From Sphagnum magellanicum (Eukaryota; Streptophyta; Sphagnopsida; Sphagnales; Sphagnaceae), in assembly GCA_021904315.1 (NCBI GenBank), contig CM038922.1, positions 15,475,347-15,539,346 of the forward strand: 64,000 nt of DNA, given 5' to 3'. This document shows positions 44,495 through 56,327 of this stretch, one piece after another. The first letter of the stretch is position 1. Every line of letters begins with the position of its first letter. The notes beneath the pieces are model-generated. The model saw nothing but the letters and a program-made list of their open reading frames with translations. It did no database searches and was not told the DNA's origin. The position numbers and the translations under genes are program-made.

Positions 44495-45035
44495 TGTCAA
44501 ATGTGCATGACATCAAAGAAGAGAGAGAGAGAGAGAGAGAGATTGACTGCTGAGAAAAGAAAACAAACGAAGAAAACAAAGACAAGCCAATTGCAAGCTT
44601 TTGACTTTGATCCAATTTCAAGCATGAATCTGCTTGAGTGATAGATGCAAAGGACAAGAAGCACCAGGAGAGACAGATCTCAACCACAGCAACTCTGAGA
44701 AATTCTGTGGGCGTAGATAGAAGAGTAGAAGAGGCACCCAAAAATTAGGGTTTTGGGTTTTTGGCTTGAGTTTCTTTGTCACTCACTGCAATCTTGTGTT
44801 TTCTTTTTGTAATTTGAGTGTATGTAATAACATGACAGGAAACTCTTGACAAGAAGGACAGTCCATGATCTGCAATTGCTCTCTACATTATTGATAAGTA
44901 CTCTTGCTTTTTGGCAAAGAAATTCCCTGTGAAAAAAACACTGTCAAAATACAGACAAACAGCAACAACCAACTCACAGGGACAACAGCATGGTGTGCTT
45001 ACCATGTCTGAGAGGTGAAGTAGAATGCTTGGCAT
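44495..45035 (-). promoter_or_regulatory. PPR gene leader and upstream region
   Basis: A GA microsatellite lies at 44,520-44,545, in the expected leader. GC content falls sharply after about 44,760. No TATA element could be assigned with confidence. Confidence 0.4.
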
Positions 45036-45440
45036 CCATTTTTCTCTAGTTAAGAATCAATGCCATCATGTGCAAATTGCAAAATCCCACTTTCTTGAAT
45101 TTTAAGAAGAAGAATCAATAAATGCCCATGTGCAGTTGCAAAATTTTGCAATCTACAAGTGACAATTCCAGATCCACTTTCTCTTAGCTAAGAAAGAAAA
45201 ATGCCATGTGCAAATTGCAAAACTTTGCAATCCACAAGTGACAATTTCAGCATTTTGGAATGAATCCACTTTCTCTAGTTAAGAATCAAATGCCATGTGC
45301 AATTGCAAACTTTGCAATCCACAAGTGACAATTTCAGCATTTTGGAATGAATCCACTTTCTCTAGTTAAGAATCAAATGCCATGTGCAATTGCAAACTTT
45401 GCAATCTACAATTCACACAGTTTAGCAAATTTGGAATCCA
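45036..45440. repeat. Tandem repeat, about 87 bp unit, four copies
   Basis: Copies contain TTCTCTAGTTAAGAATCAAATGCCATGTGCAATTGCAAACTTTGCAATC followed by CACAAGTGACAATTTCAGC. The last two start at 45,271 and 45,358 and are nearly identical; the copies at about 45,040 and 45,178 are diverged. Confidence 0.8.
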
Positions 45441-48400
45441 CTTTTCTCCAGTCTTGCCATAAATGGAGTACACAAAGAGAGTTTCTAATCCCACAAAAAA
45501 TATGGGCATGTAATCTCCTTGACAACCAAAAAACGTTGTCGGGTATGCAAAAATGCCCCTCCATGTTTGTGTAATTAGCAAGTTGCTTTTCAATATTTAC
45601 TTGATCCCATATATCAAGAAAAAATTATCTTGAATTTTTTTGAAAGCCCATCATGATTTTTTTTCTAAAAACATTCTCGTTCTATCCCTCTCCATTTGGG
45701 ATCCAAAATAATTCTTGCAAAATACATTGGACTTATGCATGAAATATCATCAATCGTTTAAAATATTGACAACTTTTTTTCACATTTCTAATGAACCCTT
45801 CTTCCATTGCATGGTTTTTCTCAATTAATGAATCGTAATGTTGATAAAACTTGCCCATTGTTGGTTTTCCACAATCAACAATCACCAAGATAAGTTGTGT
45901 GTATTGTTGAGGATAAGTTGAGGATCATCAAGTGTTTGTTTGCAATGTATGTATGTAGCCATCTTTTGCTTTCTAGTCGTGTCAACAACTCCATTCAAAA
46001 ACTAATCACCTTTGGAGCACACACACAAGATGTTTTGTAGTGTTTTTGTTGGTCTTGCCTACTACCAAGGCCCTTAAGGATATTGTTGTGTTTAGATTCA
46101 TTATAGAGTGTATAGTAGCTTAAGGGATTTTGGCCCCTACTAGGTAATAATAAAAGGTCTAATTTTTTTAATATGAGGATTATTGAAAGATGATATATTT
46201 TGGCTTGTGTTGAAACTTGAGATTAGTTATTATAGAGTTATAATATCTTGAACAATTTTGGTTTCTTTTAGAGGATTTTTTTGAAGATTATATTTTTGCA
46301 TCGTGAATTATTTGAGTTTCCATAATTCTTCTTTTGCCTTCAGATATTTTAAAAATGTAAATGGCAAGGCCATAGTGTGACGCACCCCTTGTTATTAATG
46401 CTTGTCTATATATTACACATTAATATAGATCTTGTTTTCACCCAACTTTGTTTCACAACATCATCCAATTCCTTGATCAAATCCTATTTTACCACCCTTT
46501 AATAAGGTTGTTTGCAATTTGTTATAACTTGAACAAATGTATTTATGACTATAATGTCCGAGATTAATTAGCATTTGTTAGAAATGATTTGATTTGATGA
46601 CATTGAAAAGGGTAACACATTAAAATAAAAAAATTGCAATTATTTCATGTATTTCATCATGCTTTTGAATTTTTTGAATTTTTTTTTGAATTTTGGTTAT
46701 GTTAAATCAATAAATTTCTTCCTTGTAGAAAGTTTTAATTTTCTTTTCCTTGGTTCTTTTTTGCTTGGAAAATTTAGCAACTTGCTCCCTCAATGGTTGC
46801 AACAAAATTTTGATGGAATTAAAGAGCACAACTCTATGTTGTTAGACATCCTTGAAAAATGTTTTCTCATTCTAATTATTGATGTTATTTTAAATTCCTT
46901 AACACAATGTAATTCCCAAGAATTTGCATGTTATGTAGATTGGATTTACAAATCCAATAAATGTCCATTCCAAAGCCTTTAAAAAGAAGCCATGGGTTTT
47001 TGTTTTTGTTTTTATTATTAGCAAATAAAGAAGAACTATTATTAAGAGACATTTAAAAGGTTGGAATATTTTGAAATTTACAATTTCCTTATTAACTTAG
47101 TTAATATTAATATGTTGTAAACTTACCTCAAGTAAGTTATAGCTATGAAAAAAATACATGTAATGCAAATCTAGAAAAATTTACAAATTATAATGAGAAT
47201 AGAATATTTATTAAAAGAACTAAAAATAAAAACTTAAAAAGTTGTAACAAAATGAAAAAATAAAATGAAAAATGACAACTAATAAAAATCTATATTAGGC
47301 CTCTACCTATAGCAAAGTCTTGCTATAATTCAATAGAGTTGGGGGCCATATAATGGTGTTGTGACAAAATGAGAAGCATGTGAGTTATAATAGCACTAAT
47401 AGGAGTGCTATTATATTATATTATATTATTTATTAATAGAAGTGTAAACAAGAAATTGGGTTGCAACTTTATTTTTTGAACTCTTGTGCCAAAAAAAGGG
47501 AAACAAGTCAAAATCAAAAACATAATACAAATCAAAAGACAAGAACAATACCCTTTTGCAACAACTTGGAACACAAAAAAATTTAAAATAAAATTTTAAA
47601 AATAACAAATTAACAAAAGAAAGCCAAAACTTGACAAAAGAAAAAGAAAAGAAAATCAAATCAAATCAAACAAAAAAAAACACACATTTTATCTTTACTT
47701 TTTAGTTAATATGCCAAAAACATATGACAAATCAAGCTTTAAAACTTGATACAAATCAAAAGACAAGACCAAGATGCTCTTTGGCAACAACTTGGATGAA
47801 AAAATGGGGAATACAACAAAACAAAACAAATACAAGATAACAAGACAAAACCAAAAAAAACAAACAAACAAACAAAAGAACAATACATTTAGATAAAAAC
47901 AAAAAGGAACAACAACAAAAGCAATAAAAAAAAAAAGCAAAAGGCAAAGACAAAACTTAAAATGTTTGTTTAACTTACCACCATGACCCAAATATCAAGG
48001 GCTACAAAGTGGTTTATGCAAGTGGTTTATTGGTCACAAACTCACAATAAGTTAGTTTTTGCACTTAGTTTTTTTCCAAGTTTGCTTGAAATGAGAAAGA
48101 GAGAGGTTGGGAGGATTGGTTTTTTTAATGAGAAATGCTCAACATTGGGATGTTGGAGCCCCCATTGGAATGGCTAAAACTCATTGAGTTGTGATTAACC
48201 ATGATTATGGGCAACATAAAAGCATGAAAGTTGCTTCTCAAATATGAAAAATAAGCTTAAAAATAGATTTACAACCCATTTGGATTTGGTTTTTTAGAAA
48301 ATGTTTTGCTTAGAATTTTTTTTTTCACTTTTGGACATTTTCTTGTTTGTTGCAACAATGAATGATTGAAATGTTACAAAATCCTAACATGGTGGTGTAA

Positions 48401-49370
48401 AGGCATAGTTCAAGTAAGCAACAAAATCTTCAAACCCTAATCTTTTATACAATATGTGTTGATCATGTAATTTTTGCTATGACATTTTTGCATTTCTTTA
48501 AACGTTTCAATTAGGTTTGATATGTTGATTGGTATGGGGTGTATGAAATTGCAATTTTTGTAATTTTTAACTTCTTTCAAGCATTAACTTTGTTTTGCTT
48601 GTTTTATTGTTTTTTTGAGTGCAATCTCCTTTTTGAATTGGCAAAGTCTTCAAGACCGGGGTTCAATTTCCCTAAGAGATTTTATGTGTAAAATTAAGTA
48701 ATTTTTTGTTTTTTTTTTTTTTTTTTTGCCCCCCATTTTTTCTCCTATTGAATTTTAGCTATTTGCTAACTTCCCTACATGGAGATCTACTTGGTAACCA
48801 TTTTTTCTACCTTAAACTTGCTAAATGTTTTTTAAGCTCAAACTTCATGTGGTTGCCACTCATTTTAACACTTCAAATTTGACTTTGTAGCAAGTTTTTT
48901 AGCTTGCCTTAACAACAAGGATAGCCACTTGATCAAACCAAACAAATGGTCAAGTTGCCAACTTGTTGCCAAATAGTAGCCACTTGTGGTACATAGCAAA
49001 TTTGAAAAATAAAACATTGTGTCAACATGTCAAAAAAAAAAATAATTAAAATTAAAATCCAAAAAAATCATTTTTTTTTGGAAGGAGAATATTGAATCTT
49101 CAAAAATATTGAATTTTTTTTGGAAATTAAAATTTCAAAATCAATTACTAATTGGACATAGATGTGCCAAAGTTGCCAAGGTGCATATATGTAGTGTACA
49201 AGGGGAAGACTTGAAGCCCCAAAAAACAAAATATTAACATGAAGAAATGTGCTCATATTGGGAACCTATTGAGAACTTTGGGGGAACATAATAAAACACC
49301 ATTTGGCACTTGGTGGAAACCTGAAAGAAGCATATGGAACAAATTGGGGAACACAAAAAAACCCATTGGT
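45441..49370. other. AT-rich spacer, no gene seen
   Basis: Two copies of a segment of about 70 bp (ATACAAATCAAAAGACAAGA ... GCAACAACTTGGA) lie at about 47,525 and 47,750, 228 bp apart. T-rich runs occur near 48,712. The 111-codon frame at 46,647-46,982 is Phe/Leu-rich and matches nothing I know. Confidence 0.5.
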
Positions 49371-49376
49371 TCCCCT

Positions 49377-49407
<31 letters not shown>

Positions 49408-49838
49408 ACCCCATCTCTTGCAAAAGGAAAAATTGAGCCTCTTATGGTGCATGTGTTCTCACCTCATTGGATGAGAAGGATTTTTTTAATTAATTTAATT
49501 TTTTAATTATTTGAAACCTTTTGGAATGTTCTTATTTGAAATGGAATCTTTTCATAATTAATTATTCAAACATACATGTACTTTCCATGGTGAAAAAAAA
49601 TAAATCCCCCAAAAATCACAAATTATTAGTGTTTTTAAAAAATAATAACAATAATAATCTTACAAAATGGCTTAGAAAGTTCCCTTTGTGCAAAAGACTA
49701 GGTAAAGTACCTACCTTCAAAAGAAAGCAAGCCATGATGGGCCTACAAATGGCAACTTAGGAAGCGCTTAAAAGTCTAGATAATATGCTTATGTTGAAAA
49801 AGTGGTGGAAAAAAATCCCCAAAAATCACAAAATTTTC

Positions 49839-49902
<64 letters not shown>

Positions 49903-49925
49903 TTTTTTGGGGGGGGGGGGGAAAA
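49371..49925. repeat. Long homopolymers: poly(C) and poly(T)
   Basis: A near-pure C run of about 30 bases lies at about 49,374-49,405. A T run of 62 bases (49,840-49,901) is followed by TTTTTT and 13 G. The phrase AAATCCCCAAAAATCACAAA occurs to the left of the T run and again near 49,600, so the segment may be internally duplicated. Run lengths this long are often wrong in assemblies. Confidence 0.8.
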
Positions 49926-50394
49926 ATCTCCAACACCAACATTGTGATCTAAAAAACACTGATCTTTCACATTTAATTAGTTTTTAAAATTAAAAAAATT
50001 AAAAAAAAATTAGTGACCTTTTCCAAAAAAGTTTGGGGCTTAAAAGTAAAGTTTCCATTGCAAGTTGGGCAAGAATAGCGTGGGAAGAAGAAGAAGCTTC
50101 TTGTGACAACAACGCACAACTCTTTCTTTCATTCATTCTGACACCTTTTTTTTGTTTGTGGTGTCCAAATGGAGCTTCAACAACTTGAAGAATGTGGGTG
50201 AGCTTGGAGAGATCCCACCTAAGTATCTCTTTTCCTACTCCTCATCATCATCTAATACAACATTCAATTTTGCAATATAGTAACAACACAAGATCCACTT
50301 TTGCAATATAGTAAACACAAGATCCAAATTTTGTTTCTTCCATTTCAGCAGACAGTTGGTTTTTGGTTGGGTGCGTCGGTGAGTGCTTGTTGTA

Positions 50395-50730
50395 TGAAGT
50401 GCTGGAGGATCACTTGATCCTCACAACACCCATTTCTGTGGAGAACAAGCAGCAGAAGAAGAGGAAGAAGAAGAAGAAGTGGTGGTGGTGGACAACACCC
50501 ATTTCTGTAGAGAACAAGCAGAAGAAGAAGAGGAGGTGGACAACGCCCATTTCTGTGGAGAACAAGCAGAAGAAAAGAGGAGGTGGACAACACCCATTTC
50601 TGTGGAGAACAAGCAGAAGAAGAAGAGGAGGTGGACAACGCCCATTTCTGTGGAGAACAAGCAGAAGAAGAAGTGGACAATAGCCATTTCTGTGGAGAAG
50701 AAGAAGAAGAAGAAGAAGTGGACATTTTTT
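50395..50730. repeat. Minisatellite, 48 bp unit, about six copies
   Basis: The unit carries GTGGACAACGCCCATTTCTGT and GAGAACAAGCAGAAGAAGA. CATTTCTG recurs at 50,431, 50,500, 50,548, 50,595, 50,643 and 50,685, giving spacings of 69, 48, 47, 48 and 42. The 47-bp unit breaks any shared frame, so the long frames on both strands are by-products. It lies in the upstream or leader region of the two-pore channel gene. Confidence 0.85.
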
Positions 50731-51373
50731 CTTCCAACAGTTTGTCTCCTCCTCTTCCACTCTTTCCCCCATTTTTTTTTTCATTGCTTTCGTTTTAGAC
50801 TTACTTGGCATTCTATCCAGATCCTTGCAAATGTTCTTCTGGAATCTGTTCTATTCAATTTCACATGTGTTGGGGTTTAGCACAGTTCTCGAACCCATTT
50901 GAGGATTCAAAGAGATGACAAAAAGTACATCGTGATTTTTTTTTTGACGATTTTGCAGACAGGATTTTCTTCTTCACCATTTATGAATGATCACCATCAA
51001 GCGAATGACAGATCTTCCGGGATCTCACCATTTTCTTGAACTGCAAAGCACTAAATGTCTCTTGAGAGAGAGAGTGTGTGTGTGCCTGTGGAGATAGATC
51101 CACCCAGTCATTCAGGAGCTCAAAAGAGTCATGCAAAGTAACACCATAAAGCTTCAATCCTTCAAATCTGTTGCAATTCAAGTTGCTTCCAATCAAAGTT
51201 CAATTTTGCTACAATGTCTCTATTGTTTGGGGATATATGCTAAACCCTAAAGTTTAGACCCATATGCTGAGACCTGAATTTCAAATCTCTAGCATGTATG
51301 CTTGTGATGGCAAAAGAAGCAATTTTGCTCTGAGTTCTGACTGTGGCTTCTTCATGTCTCTATTGTTTGCAGA
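50731..51373 (+). promoter_or_regulatory. Upstream and leader region of the two-pore channel gene
   Basis: TTTGCAG at 51,366-51,372 is a splice acceptor placed one base before the ATG, so a 5'-UTR intron is likely. A candidate donor is TGTGG|GTGAGC at 50,198, which would put the minisatellite in the intron. A CTCTTGAGAGAGAGAGTGTGTGTG run lies at about 51,059-51,083. A diverged copy of the start-codon region lies at about 51,214-51,330. Confidence 0.45.
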
Positions 51374-54300
51374 ATGCTAAGCCCTAAATTTAGACTGGAC
51401 CAATCAGCACCAAGACCTGAATCCAAATCTGTAGCAGGTAAGAAGCTTACAATGGCAAACAAGAACAGAAGCAAAAGTTCTGGGCTCCATGAAATTGAAG
51501 AGGACCTGCACCGTCCCTTCTTGGATACATTGAATGAGTGCGATTGGAAATTCCACTGGGCAAGAACTGCGCACTTGGATCCAGAAGCAGCAGTAGTTGA
51601 CAACCCCACTTTGAATCTAAATGTTCAAATGGCTGCCACTCTTGTTGAGCAGGTGAGTATGTAGACAAGAAATCACTGATCCTTTATGTGCCCACAATTA
51701 AGGTGGATGTCAGCAGGTAGCATTTTTTGCTTGCAAGAATCCATAGTCTTTTCTTGTCTTCCTGATCCTAATCTTTGCACCATGGGAATGATTTGGGTAG
51801 CATTTTGCAGGCAATTTTGGGGCGGTTTATGCCTTTGGAAGTAATATACCATAGAAATCACAAGCGAGCGAAAGAAGCATATGTTTTGTACTACAGATTG
51901 CGTCCTGCAAGAGTTGTCAGTTTTTTTGTTTTAGTGATGCTACCAGTATTTGAGGTATGTAAAAACATCTATCCAAAAGAATATCATGAGTCGACATAAC
52001 AGGTTTTGACTCTTATGCATGGAATCATAAACTAAAAAGAATGCTCCCTGATGGCTCCTACTGGTGTTTCTCAATTTCATGTTACAAGCAATAGAGAGTC
52101 CTATGATTTTGTAGTAGATTAGCAGTTGCATTCTGTTGTTTGTTCAGGTGCATTGTTGTTACTCTGTTGCAAGGGGAGAGAGTGTACCATGTGCACTTAA
52201 ACTCAAATCCTCCCCCGAGACTAAAGATGACAGCCTCAATTGAAACAGTTTGTGGTTTAGAGTTCATGTCTCAGGTGGTGTTATTTTGGGTTGGATTCAG
52301 GTTCCTTTTTGGTGTAAAGGAGAAATGCCACAACCTTGCGGGGACCCAGAACTGTATGCACTCAGTGGGATTCCCTACATCAAAAATTGGCACTCCCTTT
52401 TGATTCAGGTCTGTGATAAGAATGCACTAGCTTATGAGCAGTACCCAATACCAGATATGCAAATGACATATAGACATCTGTCTTCAATTTCTTCTTTTCT
52501 CAGATGGTTTGAACATGAAACCTTAGTTGATGGGAATTTGGTCTCTACTGTGCAGGCACTATGCCTCGCTTTCCTTGTGTTCTCAACCATTCTGCAATGG
52601 TATTTTCTAGGCAAAACGTTCTGGACTCGTCTCCTGTCATTTTGCAAGGTGAGTGGTATTCTTTAATCAAGTTATTTATCATCTATTCAGGAACTAGAGA
52701 ACATTTCAGGTTTAACATGAATACCTCACTAAAATCTGTAAAGGAAAAATGCCAAGTACATTTTGAGGTGTAATCTGTGAAAGAAGAGACTCATCCCACG
52801 AGACTAAGTTCTTTTGAGAAGGTGTGGTTAGATCAAGCAGAATGTGGAAGTTTTGATTTTGCAACTATTCCTGGCAGGTGGGGTTGCTTGCAATCATGAT
52901 AGTTTTGGTCATGATTCCAGCTGCGGGTATGTATGGTCCAGAGGCTACCCTACTCTCTATGTACATCCGGTTCATTATTCCTATTGTCTTCACTAGGTAC
53001 TCTCCTTCCTCCAACTGTGGTTTGTTGAGACATTGGAATGTTCAACTAAGGAAGAGACAGACTCTTGTGCTTTCTTCATGTTTGGTTTGTGAATATCCAC
53101 TGCAATCCACAGACCCTTTGATTTGGGAGAGGTTGTTTCCTTTTGCTCTCAGGCCTTTACGGATGTGTTCTCGCATGATAACCCGGATCATGCCCACTTG
53201 TGTGAATATTGCGGTATGTGTTCTTTGCTAAATAGGGTGTGATTTTGAGTCTCTGAGAATATTGAACTTTTGGTTACAGGGTTTTCAATCTCATTGTAGC
53301 TTCCTCTGTTGCACATTTATGAATAGTCTTGTGCTGTCAGGTGGAGGATTAATGGTGTTTCATTATATGAAGTGCGACTTTTGAAATTCTTATTTATGTC
53401 TTATTGGTGCCCCAACATTCACTGTATTTCAGGTCTTGCTGGTAATATTCTTGCTTCTTTCAGCGTATGTTGGGATGCTCCTTTTTGGGAAGAAAACATC
53501 AGAGTTCAAGGACTACCCGACATCGTTGCTGAATTTGATGGTACTGCTGACAACAGCAAATAACCCAAATGTGTGGGCACCTGCATACACTACCAACCGA
53601 TGGGCCTTTGTCTTTTTCTTCATATTCCTGGTGGTGGGGCTCTTTTTCCTCTGCAATCTTGCCTTCATGGTCATTTACAGCAACTATAAAGTTGAGGTGG
53701 GTTCTGGGGTATTCCATCATCAATTTCGTTCACATGATTTTGGATGCTTTATTTTTGGATCATAATCAAGTTTTAACTTCCTTCATCATTATGCTCAACA
53801 CTGTCTCTCACGACTTTAATTTTAGGATTAGCAAGAAAAAAGCAAGCGTCTGTGAAGATTTAGTGTGTGGTTTTAGGGCTTGGGTTGAAGGTTTAAGCTT
53901 TGGATGCTTATCAGTCACTGCCATAAGGATGGAGACTTTAGGCACCTACCTACCTATCTACACTTGGTTTCATGGATCCAAAACTTATGCTGCTCTTCAA
54001 CTAAGAGCACCAGAAGCTAAAAGAACCAATCTAGAAATGCAAAAGAAGTATTCAAACTCCAGAAACAGGACATAGATTATCTACATTGTTTATGGTGTTC
54101 TCTTGATCTCAGTGATTTCTTTTGCTTCATAAATTTCTCTATTGCATAAGATTGATGTAGTTTCAGTAGACTGTAATGTAGGAACTGTCATGTAGCTGCA
54201 ATCTGCTTGCTCAATTTTTTTTGCTGTTTTTAGCCCTGCAAGATTCTACAAATGGACTCTGTGGATTCTGCTATTCAGTGCCATGAATGGCTTCCAAAGT

Positions 54301-56327
54301 TTCACATCTTTTCAATTGGATTGCTAGATAGCAAATGAGGTGGCTAAGCGGACGAGTTTGCAATATGCAACCCTTGATGCCGCTTTCACTCTGCTAGACA
54401 GATTGCAACAAAACTGTATCAATGGGTCATCTTTGATTGCCCTCTTACATGCAATGAACCTCTACAGGTAGCATATTGTCATCCCCTCCTCCCACTTGTG
54501 TATTTCTTTATACCTGTTTTGAAGGATAGTAGTGGTGAATTATATGTTGCAAAAAAATATGGTTTTGAACCATAAAACTATTGTTTGGGTACAGGGACAT
54601 TCCAAACTTCCAACTTCATGAACACAACATATTTTTTGCACTTGGGAAGAATGAGCATTCAACAATAGACAGGGATGAATTTGAAACAGTTTACAGTTTG
54701 ATTGCCCTTGAGATTGAGCAGCAGGTCCAGTCTCTTCCACAACCTGCAGGACCATTCCGCAAAATGATCAGCAAGTTTTGGTGGCTGCAATTTTCTGACC
54801 ATCCACCTTATACTCATTTCATCTGGGCAGCAACCTCTGTGTCCTTGGTACTAGCAATTTTGGAAAGACGGGTAATGCTCCTTTCCTTTCCACATACTCT
54901 TATATATGATGTTCTTTTCCTAAAGACCTCAGTGATCTTTTGGCTTCAAATGCTGATGGCTAATTTGTGTTTCAAGTCTCACTTGAAAAAGGAATTGCTT
55001 GAGAAAACTCCCAAGTAAAAGCACTCAGTAGTTATGTCACACCTACCTTCGCTATGTGATACAGGCTGAAGAAGACGATGTACTCAAGAGGAACTTGATA
55101 CTTGCAGAGTTCTCAATGGGTACGTATCTACTATCTACCAACACAACATCACCCATCAAAATCTGGAGTACCCATTCCTCGGGAATGCGTGCATTTTTTG
55201 TGGGTTGATTGTAGTAGGACATTTGTTTTTCTGTTCACATATCGAGTAGTGATGTCTTGGCTCCATGTAACTGCTGGCAAGGTTCCATGTTCCTGCTACT
55301 GAATGCATTGCCATGTTTCAGCATTTCAAGGCGCTTGCAAATGAGAATTGGAAAGAAAGTAGATTGTAAAAGAGGAAAAAGAATGCTGCGTAGTATATAG
55401 AATGTTTTGTAACCTTTGCTTGCTGGGTTGGAGTGCATTTTGTAGGGTGGTTATTTTTACTGGATACCTTGATCAAAATAGTGTTACAAAGCTGGAGTGT
55501 CTATTGGCAGAGAAATCTAAACCGCTTTGACTTTGTTTTTGCCCTTCTTCTTCTGTTCCTCATCTTTACCCCTTCTTCGGTCTTTCGAATTGAACCCCAC
55601 TGGTATGGTCCTCTACAGCTGATCTTTTTCTTCTAGTGTTAACCACTTACAGATATATATGTCACAGTCATGACCATCGCATGTTGTTTTCTTCTTTCTT
55701 CTTCTCCCTCAAGCAATGCCATTTCTTTGCAGGGTGTCATTTTTGTTCATTGCGAAAGCATTTCGGGTTCTTTCACTGGTAACCTTGATTTCTCGTTGGG
55801 GGTTGATGGCCCACACATTAATCAACTTGCTTCCAGCAACTGCACCAATCTTGATTCTCCAGTTTCTTATATGCTCCAGTTTCTCACTCTTGGGAGTGCA
55901 TCTATTCGGAGGAAAAGTTAACATTGGGCACCCACTGCTGGAAAACACAGAGTATGCCAACGGACACCTATTTGCATTCAATTACAATGATTATGCATCT
56001 GCACTGGTTACCTCCTTCAATCTCTGTGTGGTCAATAACTGGTATGTCATCATGGATGCATATGCATTTGTGACCGAAACACCATGGTCCCGGAGCTTCT
56101 TTATTGTGTTTTGGGCAGTTGCAGTTGCGTTTTCACTCCCAATTGTCGTTGCATTCTTTGTGGAGGCATTTGTGAAGCAAATGGAGAAAGGTGTACTGCT
56201 TCAAGTTCCTCAAGGGGCTAGTGTTTTACCGTCTGAAAGTACCTACACACGCAAATTATCATACCATGACCTCTACAAGGATATTGTGAAGAATCCCTCA
56301 GGACCAATGTCAACAATGAGTATTTGA
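51374..56327 (+). CDS. TPC: Two-pore cation channel, animal-like (type 2) TPC, 12 exons
   Basis: This is a cation channel with two six-helix repeats, expected in an acidic endomembrane or the vacuole. Exons: 51374-51652, 51811-51954, 52301-52408, 52556-52648, 52878-52996, 53153-53213, 53433-53696, 54328-54467, 54595-54871, 55065-55119, 55446-55602, 55733-56327. They total 2,292 nt (763 aa), in phase. Repeat I: S1 about 124-141 (VVSFFVLVMLPVFE), S2 178-196, S3 209-226, S4 about 232-255, S5 265-286. Filter I is LLTTANNPNVWAPAY (about 306-320), then S6. A linker has two degenerate EF-hand-like segments. Repeat II has few S10 charges (AKAFRVLSLV) and filter II VVNNWYVIMDAY (665-676). The tail has LYKDIV. 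Filter II and the tail resemble animal TPC2 (VVNNW, LFRDIL) more than the angiosperm SV channel TPC1 (VMGNW). An alternative in-frame start is at 51,452; AGGTAAGAAG in exon 1 could act as a donor. Confidence 0.93.

Noticed and set aside
49776-49987. Poly-Lys and poly-Phe frames
   Set aside because: They are read through the 62-T homopolymer.
50345-50880. Several frames of 88-133 codons on both strands
   Set aside because: They are products of the 48-bp minisatellite, whose 47-bp unit changes frame.
51374-56327. Annotation as the SV channel TPC1
   Set aside because: Filter II is VVNNW, the EF-hands are degenerate and the tail is animal-like, so an orthologous SV-channel call is not supported.
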